Below are positions 1-5,637 of a DNA stretch of 5,723 nt, in pieces. Every line of letters begins with the position of its first letter. The first letter of the stretch is position 1. Under the pieces are notes generated by a model, which ran no database searches, was not told the origin of the DNA, and worked only from the letters and a program-made list of their open reading frames with translations. The stretch is from REEB481 sp039796915 (lineage in GTDB: Bacteria > Bacteroidota > Bacteroidia > NS11-12g > UBA955): contig JBDKIU010000070.1 of assembly GCA_039796915.1 (NCBI GenBank), positions 1 through 5,723 of the forward strand, read 5' to 3'. The translations under genes and the position numbers were made by a program.

Positions 1-24
1 CAAGTTAGCATCTGCAGGTGAATT

Positions 25-43
25 ATGCGGTTGGACGCCGCAT
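25..43 (-). repeat. Small hairpin downstream of lpxK
   Basis: ATGCGG (25-30) and CCGCAT (38-43) pair over a 7-base loop, 20 bases beyond the lpxK stop. There is no T-run after it on the minus strand, so termination is not supported. The rest of bases 1-62 holds nothing I can assign: an ATG at 62-60 directly abuts the lpxK stop and opens a frame that runs off the window after 20 codons without recognisable similarity. Confidence 0.3.
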
Positions 44-62
44 GAGCAACACCACTGCACAT

Positions 63-1085
63 TTACCAGATTCCGCATAGCTGCAACAAACGGTCTTCTT
101 CTTCCCTGTGAAATTCGGGAAGTACATCCATCACCCAGATGCTGCAGTTTTCGGTATTGAGTGTCAACATGCGCATCCAGTCTTTACGGGTGGTGAGGAT
201 GGCCTTGGCGCCTTTGGCTTTCAGGGTGTGCTGCCATTGCTGCACATCTTGTTCCGTGTAAGGCTGGTGATCCTGATATTCCAGGTGTTCCAGCACCTGA
301 TATTGCTGTTCTGCCTGCCGGCGGAAGTACGACGCCTGGCCGATGCCGGTGACCAGAACAACCGGCGCCTGTGCTTCAGGTTCCTGCACGCCCTGCACGC
401 TCAGGGCCGCGCTGTAGCTCAGGCTGCTAAACATTACAGGCGCGTTGGTATAGCGTGAAGCCTTGAGGCTGAGCTGTTGTCTGCGTTGCGCGTCCAGTTC
501 CGGCGGACATTTGGTAAAGATGAGGGCATGGGCATGTTTGGCATTGAAGCGAAACTCACGCAGCAGTCCTGCCGGAATTGGGTAATCCTTGAAAAAAGGC
601 CTGCCGATGTCGCTCAGCAGCACATAAACGGAGGCCTTGATGCGTAAATGTTGGTAACCGTCATCCATGATGATGAGGCGACAGGCCGGAAATGCTTCCA
701 TAATCCGTTCAATGCCTTCTTTTCTGTTTTCGCACACAAATACCCGCTGATCGCTGCGACAAGTTTTGCGTAGTTCCAGTGGCTCATCGCCAACCAGCAT
801 GGCGGCATCCACTGGCTGCACTTCGCGAAATCCTTTGCTGCGACGACCATAACCACGACTCAGCACGGCCACTGGCACACGGCTGCGGCTGAGCAACCAT
901 TTGATCATGGGCGTTTTTCCGGTGCCGCCGGCGCTGAGGTTTCCGATGCACACCACGCGAAGCGGTGGCTGATAACGTTTCCCCGGCAGCGAGTACCAGC
1001 AGCGACGCAGCCAGGCCACACCTCCCCAAAGCCAGCCAAAGGGCAAGAGCAGCCATTGAAAAAAGCTAAAGATATTGGGTTGCAT
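63..1085 (-). CDS. lpxK: Tetraacyldisaccharide 4'-kinase (lipid A 4'-kinase)
   Basis: LpxK uses ATP to phosphorylate the 4' position of the tetraacyldisaccharide-1-phosphate precursor of lipid A, giving lipid IVA. It works at the cytoplasmic face of the inner membrane. The 340-residue protein has the family's usual length. Residues about 7-27 are hydrophobic and Trp-rich, matching the N-terminal membrane anchor of LpxK. The P-loop is GNLSAGGTGKTP at 48-59. The GDEP motif at 99-102 supplies the conserved acidic residue (D100), and DDGYQH lies at 141-146. A YQDHQPY segment near 270-276 carries the conserved DH pair. The usual TEKD motif near the C-terminus appears as TRKD (about 299-302), a small departure from the common form. 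The gene is third in the clpC run, 71 bases after the preceding stop. The ATG at 1085 fits the position of the membrane anchor. Function is assigned from motifs and I am confident in it. Confidence 0.95.
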   Translation of the reverse strand: MQPNIFSFFQWLLLPFGWLWGGVAWLRRCWYSLPGKRYQPPLRVVCIGNLSAGGTGKTPMIKWLLSRSRVPVAVLSRGYGRRSKGFREVQPVDAAMLVGDEPLELRKTCRSDQRVFVCENRKEGIERIMEAFPACRLIIMDDGYQHLRIKASVYVLLSDIGRPFFKDYPIPAGLLREFRFNAKHAHALIFTKCPPELDAQRRQQLSLKASRYTNAPVMFSSLSYSAALSVQGVQEPEAQAPVVLVTGIGQASYFRRQAEQQYQVLEHLEYQDHQPYTEQDVQQWQHTLKAKGAKAILTTRKDWMRMLTLNTENCSIWVMDVLPEFHREEEDRLLQLCGIW

Positions 1086-1112
1086 CTGTGGGCGAAGTTT
1101 ACATCCAATGAT

Positions 1113-1149
1113 TGCTGTTGCGGACCGGCTTTCACCAAACCCAACAGCA
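1113..1149 (-). repeat. Inverted repeat in the spacer before lpxK
   Basis: An 8-base perfect inverted repeat, TGCTGTTG (1142-1149 on the minus strand, 1113-1120 as CAACAGCA), flanks a 21-base loop. It lies in the 71-base gap between the beta-CASP gene stop and the lpxK start, ending 27 bases before the lpxK ATG. The long loop makes the hairpin weak and no T-run follows, so it is not called a terminator. The gap also shows no recognisable TAnnTTTG promoter element. Confidence 0.35.
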
Positions 1150-1156
1150 GGTGCGT

Positions 1157-2656
1157 TTAATTCAGCACATATTGTTGTCCCTTGCCGGGAATATGTGCCT
1201 GGGTAAAGTCAATGTCTTTTTGCAGGGCTTCCATGCACGTGGCATCGCCGTGAACCAGGAAAATTCCTTTAAGTCCGGGATGGCGCACTCCTTCCAGGTA
1301 GCGCATGAGCCCTTTATGGTCGGGATGTGCGCTGAACACGTCGGTGCGGGCTACACGCGCATATACTTCACGCTCGGTGCGGTTGATTTCTACGGTGCGC
1401 TGTCCGTGCAGCAAACGATAGCCTAAAGTTCCTTCTGCGCAATAACCTGCGATGAGGATGGTGGCAAACGGATTCTGAATATTGCGCCTCACGTGTTCCT
1501 GGATGCGGCCGCCTTCAACCATGCCGGCAGAAGAAACGATGATTACAGGCTCATTGTAGCTGCTGATGATTTCCGTACTCAGTTCGTCTTCAATCACCTG
1601 CAGTCCGGGAAATTCAAACAAGGCCCTTCCATCTTTTGCGAAGTGTCGGGCATCTTCGTTCAGTTGCGCCACGTAACGCGCATACACCTGCGTGCTCTTG
1701 ATGGCCAGCGGACTATCGGTAAATACCTTGAGCTTGGGAAGCCTGCCGGCAGCCTGCATGCGGTTGAGTGTGTACAGGATGCTTTGGGTGCGGCCCACAC
1801 TGAAGGCAGGAATGACGAGTTTTCCATTGTATTTCACGCAGGTATCTTCAATATACTGCGCGAGTTCATCCATGGGATCGTTGAGGTTTTGGTGCAGACG
1901 ACCGCCGTAGGTGCTTTCAGAAATCAGGTAATCCAGGTCAGGCATAGGTTCCGGATCTACCACCAGCGGCGAATTCCAGTTCCCCAAATCGCCAGTAAAG
2001 CCCACGCGGCGTAAGCCTTCGGAGGTCTGGATGCTGATGACCGCGCTGGCCGCTCCCAGGATATGTCCCGAGGGGAAAAACTCCACACTCACTTCATCGG
2101 TGATACGTCGCACCTGTCGGTAGGGCATTTCCACACATTGTGCCATCAGGTCGCGGATGTTCACTGCGCTGTACAGAGGCTGTTTCTCGGGACCAAATTT
2201 CCGGCCCTTGCGTTTCTTGCCGGGCTTGTGGCCGGCTTGCTGGTGTCTGGCCAGTTCGGCACGTTGAATGTTCAGGGAATCTTTCAGCAAAAACTCCGAC
2301 AATTCCTTGGTCGGGCCGGTGCACAGTACCTTCCCGTGGAAACCCTGACGAACCAGGTTCGGCATATTCCCGGAATGGTCGATGTGGGCATGGGTGAGGA
2401 TGACCAGATTGATGGCGGAAACATCAAAAGGAAAGGTTGCGTTTCGCGCTTCAAACTGATCGCGTTTTTCGTAGTCGAGTCCACAATCCACCAGGATGTT
2501 AAATCCGGAAGGCGTGGTGAGCAGGTGCATGCTGCCTGTAACCTGTCGGGCGGCGCCCCAGCAGGTATAGCGTATTTGGTCGTGCAAAGGTTGATTCAAA
2601 AAGTGTGTATGAGCAGGGCGACGGAACTTCGTGGAAGCACCGTCGCCCCGGAGCAT
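1157..2656 (-). CDS. MBL-fold beta-CASP metallohydrolase, probable RNA exo/endonuclease
   Basis: This is a metallo-beta-lactamase/beta-CASP protein of the CPSF73/TTHA0252 type, with an RMMBL tail, so probably a zinc-dependent RNase in the cytoplasm; substrates are unknown. Zinc-site motifs are HAHIDH (H89, H91, D93, H94), SGHILGA (H198) and FTGDLG (D223). Beta-CASP features follow: SESTYGG (E247), SSAGMVEGGR (375-384), GYCAEGTLG (404-412), FSAHPDH (H444) and LVHGD (467-471). A strongly basic insert, KPGKKRKGRK, lies at about 144-153. Residue numbers count from the ATG at 2656, the longest frame (499 aa). That start is doubtful. The ATG touches the clpC stop, codons 2-15 form a strong stem-loop, and homologous sequence begins only around IRYTCWGAARQVTG (28-41). 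TTG codons at 2599 (480 aa) or 2587 (476 aa) are reasonable alternatives. The gene probably shares a transcript with clpC and lpxK. Confidence 0.9.
   Translation of the reverse strand: MLRGDGASTKFRRPAHTHFLNQPLHDQIRYTCWGAARQVTGSMHLLTTPSGFNILVDCGLDYEKRDQFEARNATFPFDVSAINLVILTHAHIDHSGNMPNLVRQGFHGKVLCTGPTKELSEFLLKDSLNIQRAELARHQQAGHKPGKKRKGRKFGPEKQPLYSAVNIRDLMAQCVEMPYRQVRRITDEVSVEFFPSGHILGAASAVISIQTSEGLRRVGFTGDLGNWNSPLVVDPEPMPDLDYLISESTYGGRLHQNLNDPMDELAQYIEDTCVKYNGKLVIPAFSVGRTQSILYTLNRMQAAGRLPKLKVFTDSPLAIKSTQVYARYVAQLNEDARHFAKDGRALFEFPGLQVIEDELSTEIISSYNEPVIIVSSAGMVEGGRIQEHVRRNIQNPFATILIAGYCAEGTLGYRLLHGQRTVEINRTEREVYARVARTDVFSAHPDHKGLMRYLEGVRHPGLKGIFLVHGDATCMEALQKDIDFTQAHIPGKGQQYVLN
2614..2650 (-). 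repeat. Strong stem-loop just after the clpC stop codon
   Basis: Arms GGGCGACGG and CCGTCGCCC (2640-2648 and 2616-2624) pair perfectly. A C-G pair and a G-U wobble extend the base to 2650/2614. Inside, CTTC/GAAG (2634-2637, 2627-2630) close a three-base loop, with a G-U wobble and a single U-U mismatch between the two stems. The whole 37-nt element starts 6 bases past the clpC stop. A run of five T follows on the minus strand at 2602-2598, 11 bases beyond the stem base, too far for a textbook intrinsic terminator. It could be an attenuator, an RNA-processing or 3'-end stabilising hairpin, or a partial terminator that lowers expression of the downstream genes relative to clpC. The pairing is directly visible; the role is inference. 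Confidence 0.7.
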
Positions 2657-5194
2657 TTATGATTCGGAAATTTTTTCTTTGGGTTTTACTACTGTAAGCT
2701 TCAGCTCTTCTGCGTCTTTCTTGTGGTCGGCACGGATTTCATCGCCTTCTTTCACCTGTCCCTTGAGGATTTCTTCGGCCAGGGGTTCTTCCAGGTATTT
2801 CTGCAATGCGCGCTGCAAGGGTCTTGCACCAAATTCGCTGTCGAAACCTTTTTCGGCCAGCCATTCCTTCGCGGCCTTGGTCAGGGTTACTTTATAGCCA
2901 AGGTCAACGATGCGCTTGAGCATTTTTTGCATGCGGATGTCGAGGATCTGCAGGATTTCTTCTTTCCCCAAGGCGTTGAACACAATGATGTCGTCAATGC
3001 GGTTTAGGAACTCGGGTGCGAAGAACTTCTTCAACTGGGTTTCAATCACCTGCTTGCTCTCCTTTTCCACATTCTGTTGCTTGTTGCCGGTGGCGAAGCC
3101 CATGCCGGTGCCAAAGTCCTTCAGCTGTCTGGATCCGATGTTGGAAGTCATGATGATGACGGTATTCCGGAAATCCACCTTTCGGCCCTGGCTGTCGGTA
3201 AGGCGACCTTCGTCGAGCACCTGCAGCATCAGGTTGAATACATCCGGGTGGGCTTTCTCCACTTCATCAAAAAGCACTACACTGTAAGGTTTGCGGCGTA
3301 CTTTTTCGGTGAGCAGGCCACCTTCTTCATAGCCAACATATCCGGGAGGAGCGCCAACCAGACGGCTCACGGCGAACTTCTCCATGTATTCACTCATGTC
3401 GATGCGGATGAGCGCATCATCGCTGTCGAACAGATATTGACTGAGCGCCTTGGCCATTTCCGTTTTACCCACGCCCGTGGGACCGAGGAAGATGAACGAG
3501 CCGATGGGCCTGTTCGGGTCTTTCAGTCCGGCGCGGGTGCGCTGGATGGTTTTGGTGAGTTTTTCTACGGCTTTATCCTGCCCTACCACACGCTTTTTCA
3601 GATCAGAGCCCATGTTCAACAGGCGCGTACCTTCGCTTTGGGCGATACGTTTCACGGGAATGCCCGTCATCATGGCCAGAACGGCGGCGATGTCGTCTTC
3701 TCCTACGGTAAACTTTTCTGTTTTGCTTTGCTCTTCCCAGCGGGCTTTGGCCTGTTCGAGTTCTTCAAGCAGCTTCTTCTCGCGGTCGCGCAGCTTGGCG
3801 GCTTCTTCGTACTTCTGGCTCTTCACCACACGGGTTTTCTCGTGTTTGATTTCTTCAATCTGGGTTTCGAGGGAAGCAACTTCGAGCGGCACGTGGATGT
3901 TGCTGATGTGCACGCGGGCGCCGGCTTCGTCGAGCACGTCGATGGCTTTATCCGGAAGGTGGCGGTCGGCCATGTAGCGCACACTCAGATCCACGCAGGC
4001 CTTCACCGCTTCGGGCGTATAGCGCACGCCGTGGTGGTCTTCGTATTTATCCTGAATATTCTTGAGGATTTCGTAGGATTCTTCAACGGTGGCTGGTTCT
4101 ACAATCACCATTTGGAAACGGCGTTCAAGGGCGCCATCTTTTTCAATATACTGCCGGTATTCGTCCAGCGTGGTGGCACCGATGCACTGCACTTCACCAC
4201 GTGCCAGCGCGGGTTTGAACATGTTGCTGGCATCCAGGGAACCGCTGGCGCCGCCGGCGCCTACGAGGGTGTGGATTTCGTCAATGAACAAAATCACGTC
4301 GTCGGCTTTTTCCAGTTCCTGCATGATGGCTTTCATGCGTTCTTCAAACTGTCCGCGGTATTTGGTACCGGCCACCAGGCTGGCCAGGTCAAGGGTTACC
4401 ACACGCTTGTTGAACAGCACCCTGCTTACCTTCCTTTGGATGATGCGCAGTGCCAAACCTTCCACAATGGCGGTTTTACCTACACCTGGTTCACCAATCA
4501 GCACCGGATTGTTCTTTTTCCGGCGGCTCAGGATTTGGCAAACGCGTTCAATTTCCTTTTCACGGCCAACGATGGGATCGAGTTTACCTTCTTCACCCAT
4601 GCGGGTCAGGTCACGGCCAAAATTATCGAGCACGGGGGTTTTGCTCTTGGCATTTCCTTTCCCTGCCTTGCGCTGTTCGGCTATTTTCTGTTCTTCACGG
4701 TAGAAATCTTCGGGAGTCTCCTGATCATCCGAAGGCAGTTCCGCTTCGGGTGTAGTTCCGTTCATCCCTTCCTCCACCGCAGATTTAAACACATCATAAC
4801 TCACGCCAAACTGATTCATAATCTGCGAAGCGATATTGTCTTCGTCGCGCAGGATGCTGAGCAGCAGGTGTTCGGTTCCGATGATGTCTGACTTGAAAAT
4901 CTTGGCTTCCAGATAGGTGATTTTCAGGGCCTTTTCGGCCTGCTTTGTCAAAGGAATATTACCCAGATTGGCGGCACGGGTAGCGGTTGGCCGGATGGTA
5001 TCTTCTACCGCTTTTTTCAGTCGCAGCAGGTCGATGTCGAGCACACGCAGTGTTTGCAGGGCTTTGCCTTCCCCTTCCCTGATGATTCCCAGGAGCAGGT
5101 GTTCGGTCCCGATATAGTCATGACCCAGGCGAATGGCTTCCTCGCGGCTGAACTGAATGACTTCCTTAACGCGGGGGGAAAATTTGGCTTCCAT
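2657..5194 (-). CDS. clpC: ATP-dependent Clp protease ATP-binding subunit ClpC
   Basis: ClpC is a hexameric AAA+ unfoldase that threads substrates into the ClpP peptidase in the cytoplasm. All domains are present in 845 residues, a normal length. Two Clp-N repeats (about 3-65 and 78-140) each carry a GTEH motif (29-32, 106-109); in B. subtilis ClpC the matching glutamates bind phosphoarginine. AAA1 has Walker A GEPGVGKT (234-241), Walker B ILFIDE (301-306) and arginines in ALERRF. A short UVR-type coiled linker, KYEEAAKLRDREKKLLEEL, sits at 461-479; its shortness separates ClpC from ClpB. AAA2 has Walker A GPTGVGKT (571-578), Walker B LFDE (641-644), FLNRID (729-734) and sensor-2 GARPLQRA (789-796). 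The MGF tripeptide at 698-700 is in the place of the (L/I/V)GF ClpP-docking loop, so partnership with ClpP is expected. The ATG at 5194 is preceded by AGGA at 6 bases spacing and gives the canonical MEAKFSPRVKEV start. It is the first gene of the minus-strand run; no CtsR or CIRCE operator is visible upstream. Confidence 0.98.
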   Translation of the reverse strand: MEAKFSPRVKEVIQFSREEAIRLGHDYIGTEHLLLGIIREGEGKALQTLRVLDIDLLRLKKAVEDTIRPTATRAANLGNIPLTKQAEKALKITYLEAKIFKSDIIGTEHLLLSILRDEDNIASQIMNQFGVSYDVFKSAVEEGMNGTTPEAELPSDDQETPEDFYREEQKIAEQRKAGKGNAKSKTPVLDNFGRDLTRMGEEGKLDPIVGREKEIERVCQILSRRKKNNPVLIGEPGVGKTAIVEGLALRIIQRKVSRVLFNKRVVTLDLASLVAGTKYRGQFEERMKAIMQELEKADDVILFIDEIHTLVGAGGASGSLDASNMFKPALARGEVQCIGATTLDEYRQYIEKDGALERRFQMVIVEPATVEESYEILKNIQDKYEDHHGVRYTPEAVKACVDLSVRYMADRHLPDKAIDVLDEAGARVHISNIHVPLEVASLETQIEEIKHEKTRVVKSQKYEEAAKLRDREKKLLEELEQAKARWEEQSKTEKFTVGEDDIAAVLAMMTGIPVKRIAQSEGTRLLNMGSDLKKRVVGQDKAVEKLTKTIQRTRAGLKDPNRPIGSFIFLGPTGVGKTEMAKALSQYLFDSDDALIRIDMSEYMEKFAVSRLVGAPPGYVGYEEGGLLTEKVRRKPYSVVLFDEVEKAHPDVFNLMLQVLDEGRLTDSQGRKVDFRNTVIIMTSNIGSRQLKDFGTGMGFATGNKQQNVEKESKQVIETQLKKFFAPEFLNRIDDIIVFNALGKEEILQILDIRMQKMLKRIVDLGYKVTLTKAAKEWLAEKGFDSEFGARPLQRALQKYLEEPLAEEILKGQVKEGDEIRADHKKDAEELKLTVVKPKEKISES

Positions 5195-5200
5195 GTTTCT

Positions 5201-5204
5201 TCCT
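5201..5204 (-). promoter_or_regulatory. Shine-Dalgarno-like AGGA of clpC
   Basis: AGGA, within GAGGAAG, stands 6 bases before the clpC ATG, the spacing expected of a ribosome binding site. Bacteroidota genes usually lack clear Shine-Dalgarno sequences, so its presence here supports the ATG at 5194 as the true start. Confidence 0.5.
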
Positions 5205-5212
5205 CAAAAATA
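5205..5212 (-). promoter_or_regulatory. Possible Bacteroidota -7 promoter element (TATTTTTG) before clpC
   Basis: TATTTTTG fits the Bacteroidota housekeeping -7 consensus TAnnTTTG exactly. No TTG-type -33 element is seen 17-23 bases upstream; the bases there read around TTCCTGTG. Transcription from this site would give a leader of only a few bases and would leave the AGGA at the very 5' end, so the match may be chance. Confidence 0.25.
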
Positions 5213-5264
5213 GTTGATTATTAACACAGGAATTCATCTTTTGTGTCTGTTGCCGGCGGTTCAT

Positions 5265-5285
5265 GAATTGCATTCGATGCAAATC
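5265..5285. promoter_or_regulatory. Operator-like dyad TTGCAT-TCG-ATGCAA upstream of clpC
   Basis: TTGCAT (5268-5273) and ATGCAA (5277-5282) form a perfect 6-3-6 dyad, and after one A/A mismatch two more outer pairs (GA/TC) match. It lies about 70-90 bases before the clpC ATG. The left arm also overlaps ATGAATT (5263-5269), which pairs with AATTCAT at 5231-5237 across a 25-base spacer, so two alternative dyads share bases. The size suits a dimeric repressor, but it does not match CtsR heptad repeats or CIRCE. The symmetry is seen; regulator binding is a guess. Confidence 0.35.
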
Positions 5286-5430
5286 ATAAATTCCTCAACA
5301 GAAATGTGGATAGAAATCCCTGATGCCGATTCTTTGCAAATTCAGTACCATGCGGCGTGCGCTGACAAAGTTGCACCGGGACATACGCGCAAATCCGTTT
5401 CAGCGCTGGAATTAGGGCAAGGTTTAAGGC

Positions 5431-5452
5431 TTTTGTCAGCACTGTCACAAAA
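5431..5452. repeat. Imperfect dyad TTTTGT-N10-ACAAAA
   Basis: Six-base arms TTTTGT (5431-5436) and ACAAAA (5447-5452) flank a 10-base centre that itself contains CAG-CA-CTG, so the left arm can extend to TTTTGTCAG with a two-base bulge on the right. It lies near the middle of the clpC/dnaB gap, about 185 bases before dnaB. It could be an operator or a weak hairpin. Confidence 0.3.
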
Positions 5453-5516
5453 ACAGACGGGAAAACCGGGTGTGCATAACAAATGCAGATTTTTCAGGCT
5501 TCTGCGACACCCTGCT

Positions 5517-5579
5517 TGTGGTTTTCCACACCTTAAGCACATATTCACCGCAGGTCGTGGAAAGAAGTTCCCGTGGAAA
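5517..5579 (+). repeat. Cluster of GTGGAAA motifs (DnaA-box-like) before dnaB
   Basis: TGTGG-TTTT-CCACA (5517-5530) is a small dyad whose right part, TTTTCCACA (5522-5530), matches the DnaA box TTATCCACA at 8 of 9 positions. CGTGGAAA then occurs twice in direct orientation, at 5556-5563 and 5572-5579, with a 16-base period. The motif GTGGAAA is therefore present three times in 57 bases, once inverted. A further 8-of-9 DnaA-box match, CTATCCACA, lies on the minus strand at 5305-5313. The repeats are visible; binding by DnaA is inferred. Confidence 0.4.
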
Positions 5580-5610
5580 TTTAGCCATGCCTGTTCGGCG
5601 CTTTACGGGT

Positions 5611-5627
5611 ACCTTCGAAGGTTCGAA
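5611..5627. promoter_or_regulatory. 12-base palindrome with repeated TTCGAA next to dnaB start
   Basis: ACCTTCGAAGGT (5611-5622) is a perfect palindrome, and TTCGAA recurs at 5622-5627, giving two copies with an 8-base period. The element ends 10 bases before the preferred dnaB ATG at 5638, a place where a bound protein or RNA hairpin could affect initiation. If dnaB starts at 5587 instead, it would be coding. Confidence 0.3.
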
Positions 5628-5637
5628 GCGGTTCAAC

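Larger units (their letters stand above)
5195..5637. other. Divergent clpC/dnaB intergenic region
   Basis: This 443-base region separates the divergent starts of clpC and dnaB and must carry the promoters of both. It contains dyads at 5231-5269, 5265-5285 and 5431-5452, GTGGAAA-type repeats at 5517-5579, and a palindrome at 5611-5622. No tRNA, riboswitch or terminator with a T-run is visible. A plus-strand frame is open from an ATG at 5304 past the window end, but it overlaps dnaB in another frame and resembles no family I know. Minus-strand frames in this region also look like chance openings. Confidence 0.7.

Noticed and set aside
1..62. Start of another gene after lpxK (ATG at 62-60 or at 11-9, minus strand)
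   Set aside because: Only 20 codons or fewer are inside the window and the reading resembles no family, so no gene can be supported.
1493..2662. Plus-strand open frames (173 and 199 codons) opposite the beta-CASP gene
   Set aside because: Both are antisense shadows with no family motifs; the minus-strand frame carries the full set of zinc-binding motifs.
3077..4891. A 604-codon open frame on the plus strand, antisense to clpC
   Set aside because: It lies entirely within clpC, whose AAA+ motifs are unmistakable. The translation is rich in H, F and G without recognisable domains, as expected from the complement of a codon-biased gene.
5195..5340. CtsR heptad repeats or a CIRCE element controlling clpC
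   Set aside because: Neither the AGGTCAAA-type tandem repeat nor the TTAGCACTC-N9-GAGTGCTAA dyad is present in the upstream region.
5200..5637. A chromosomal replication origin in the clpC/dnaB gap
   Set aside because: Only two near-match DnaA boxes and no strongly AT-rich unwinding stretch are seen; the gene neighbours are not the typical dnaA/dnaN context.
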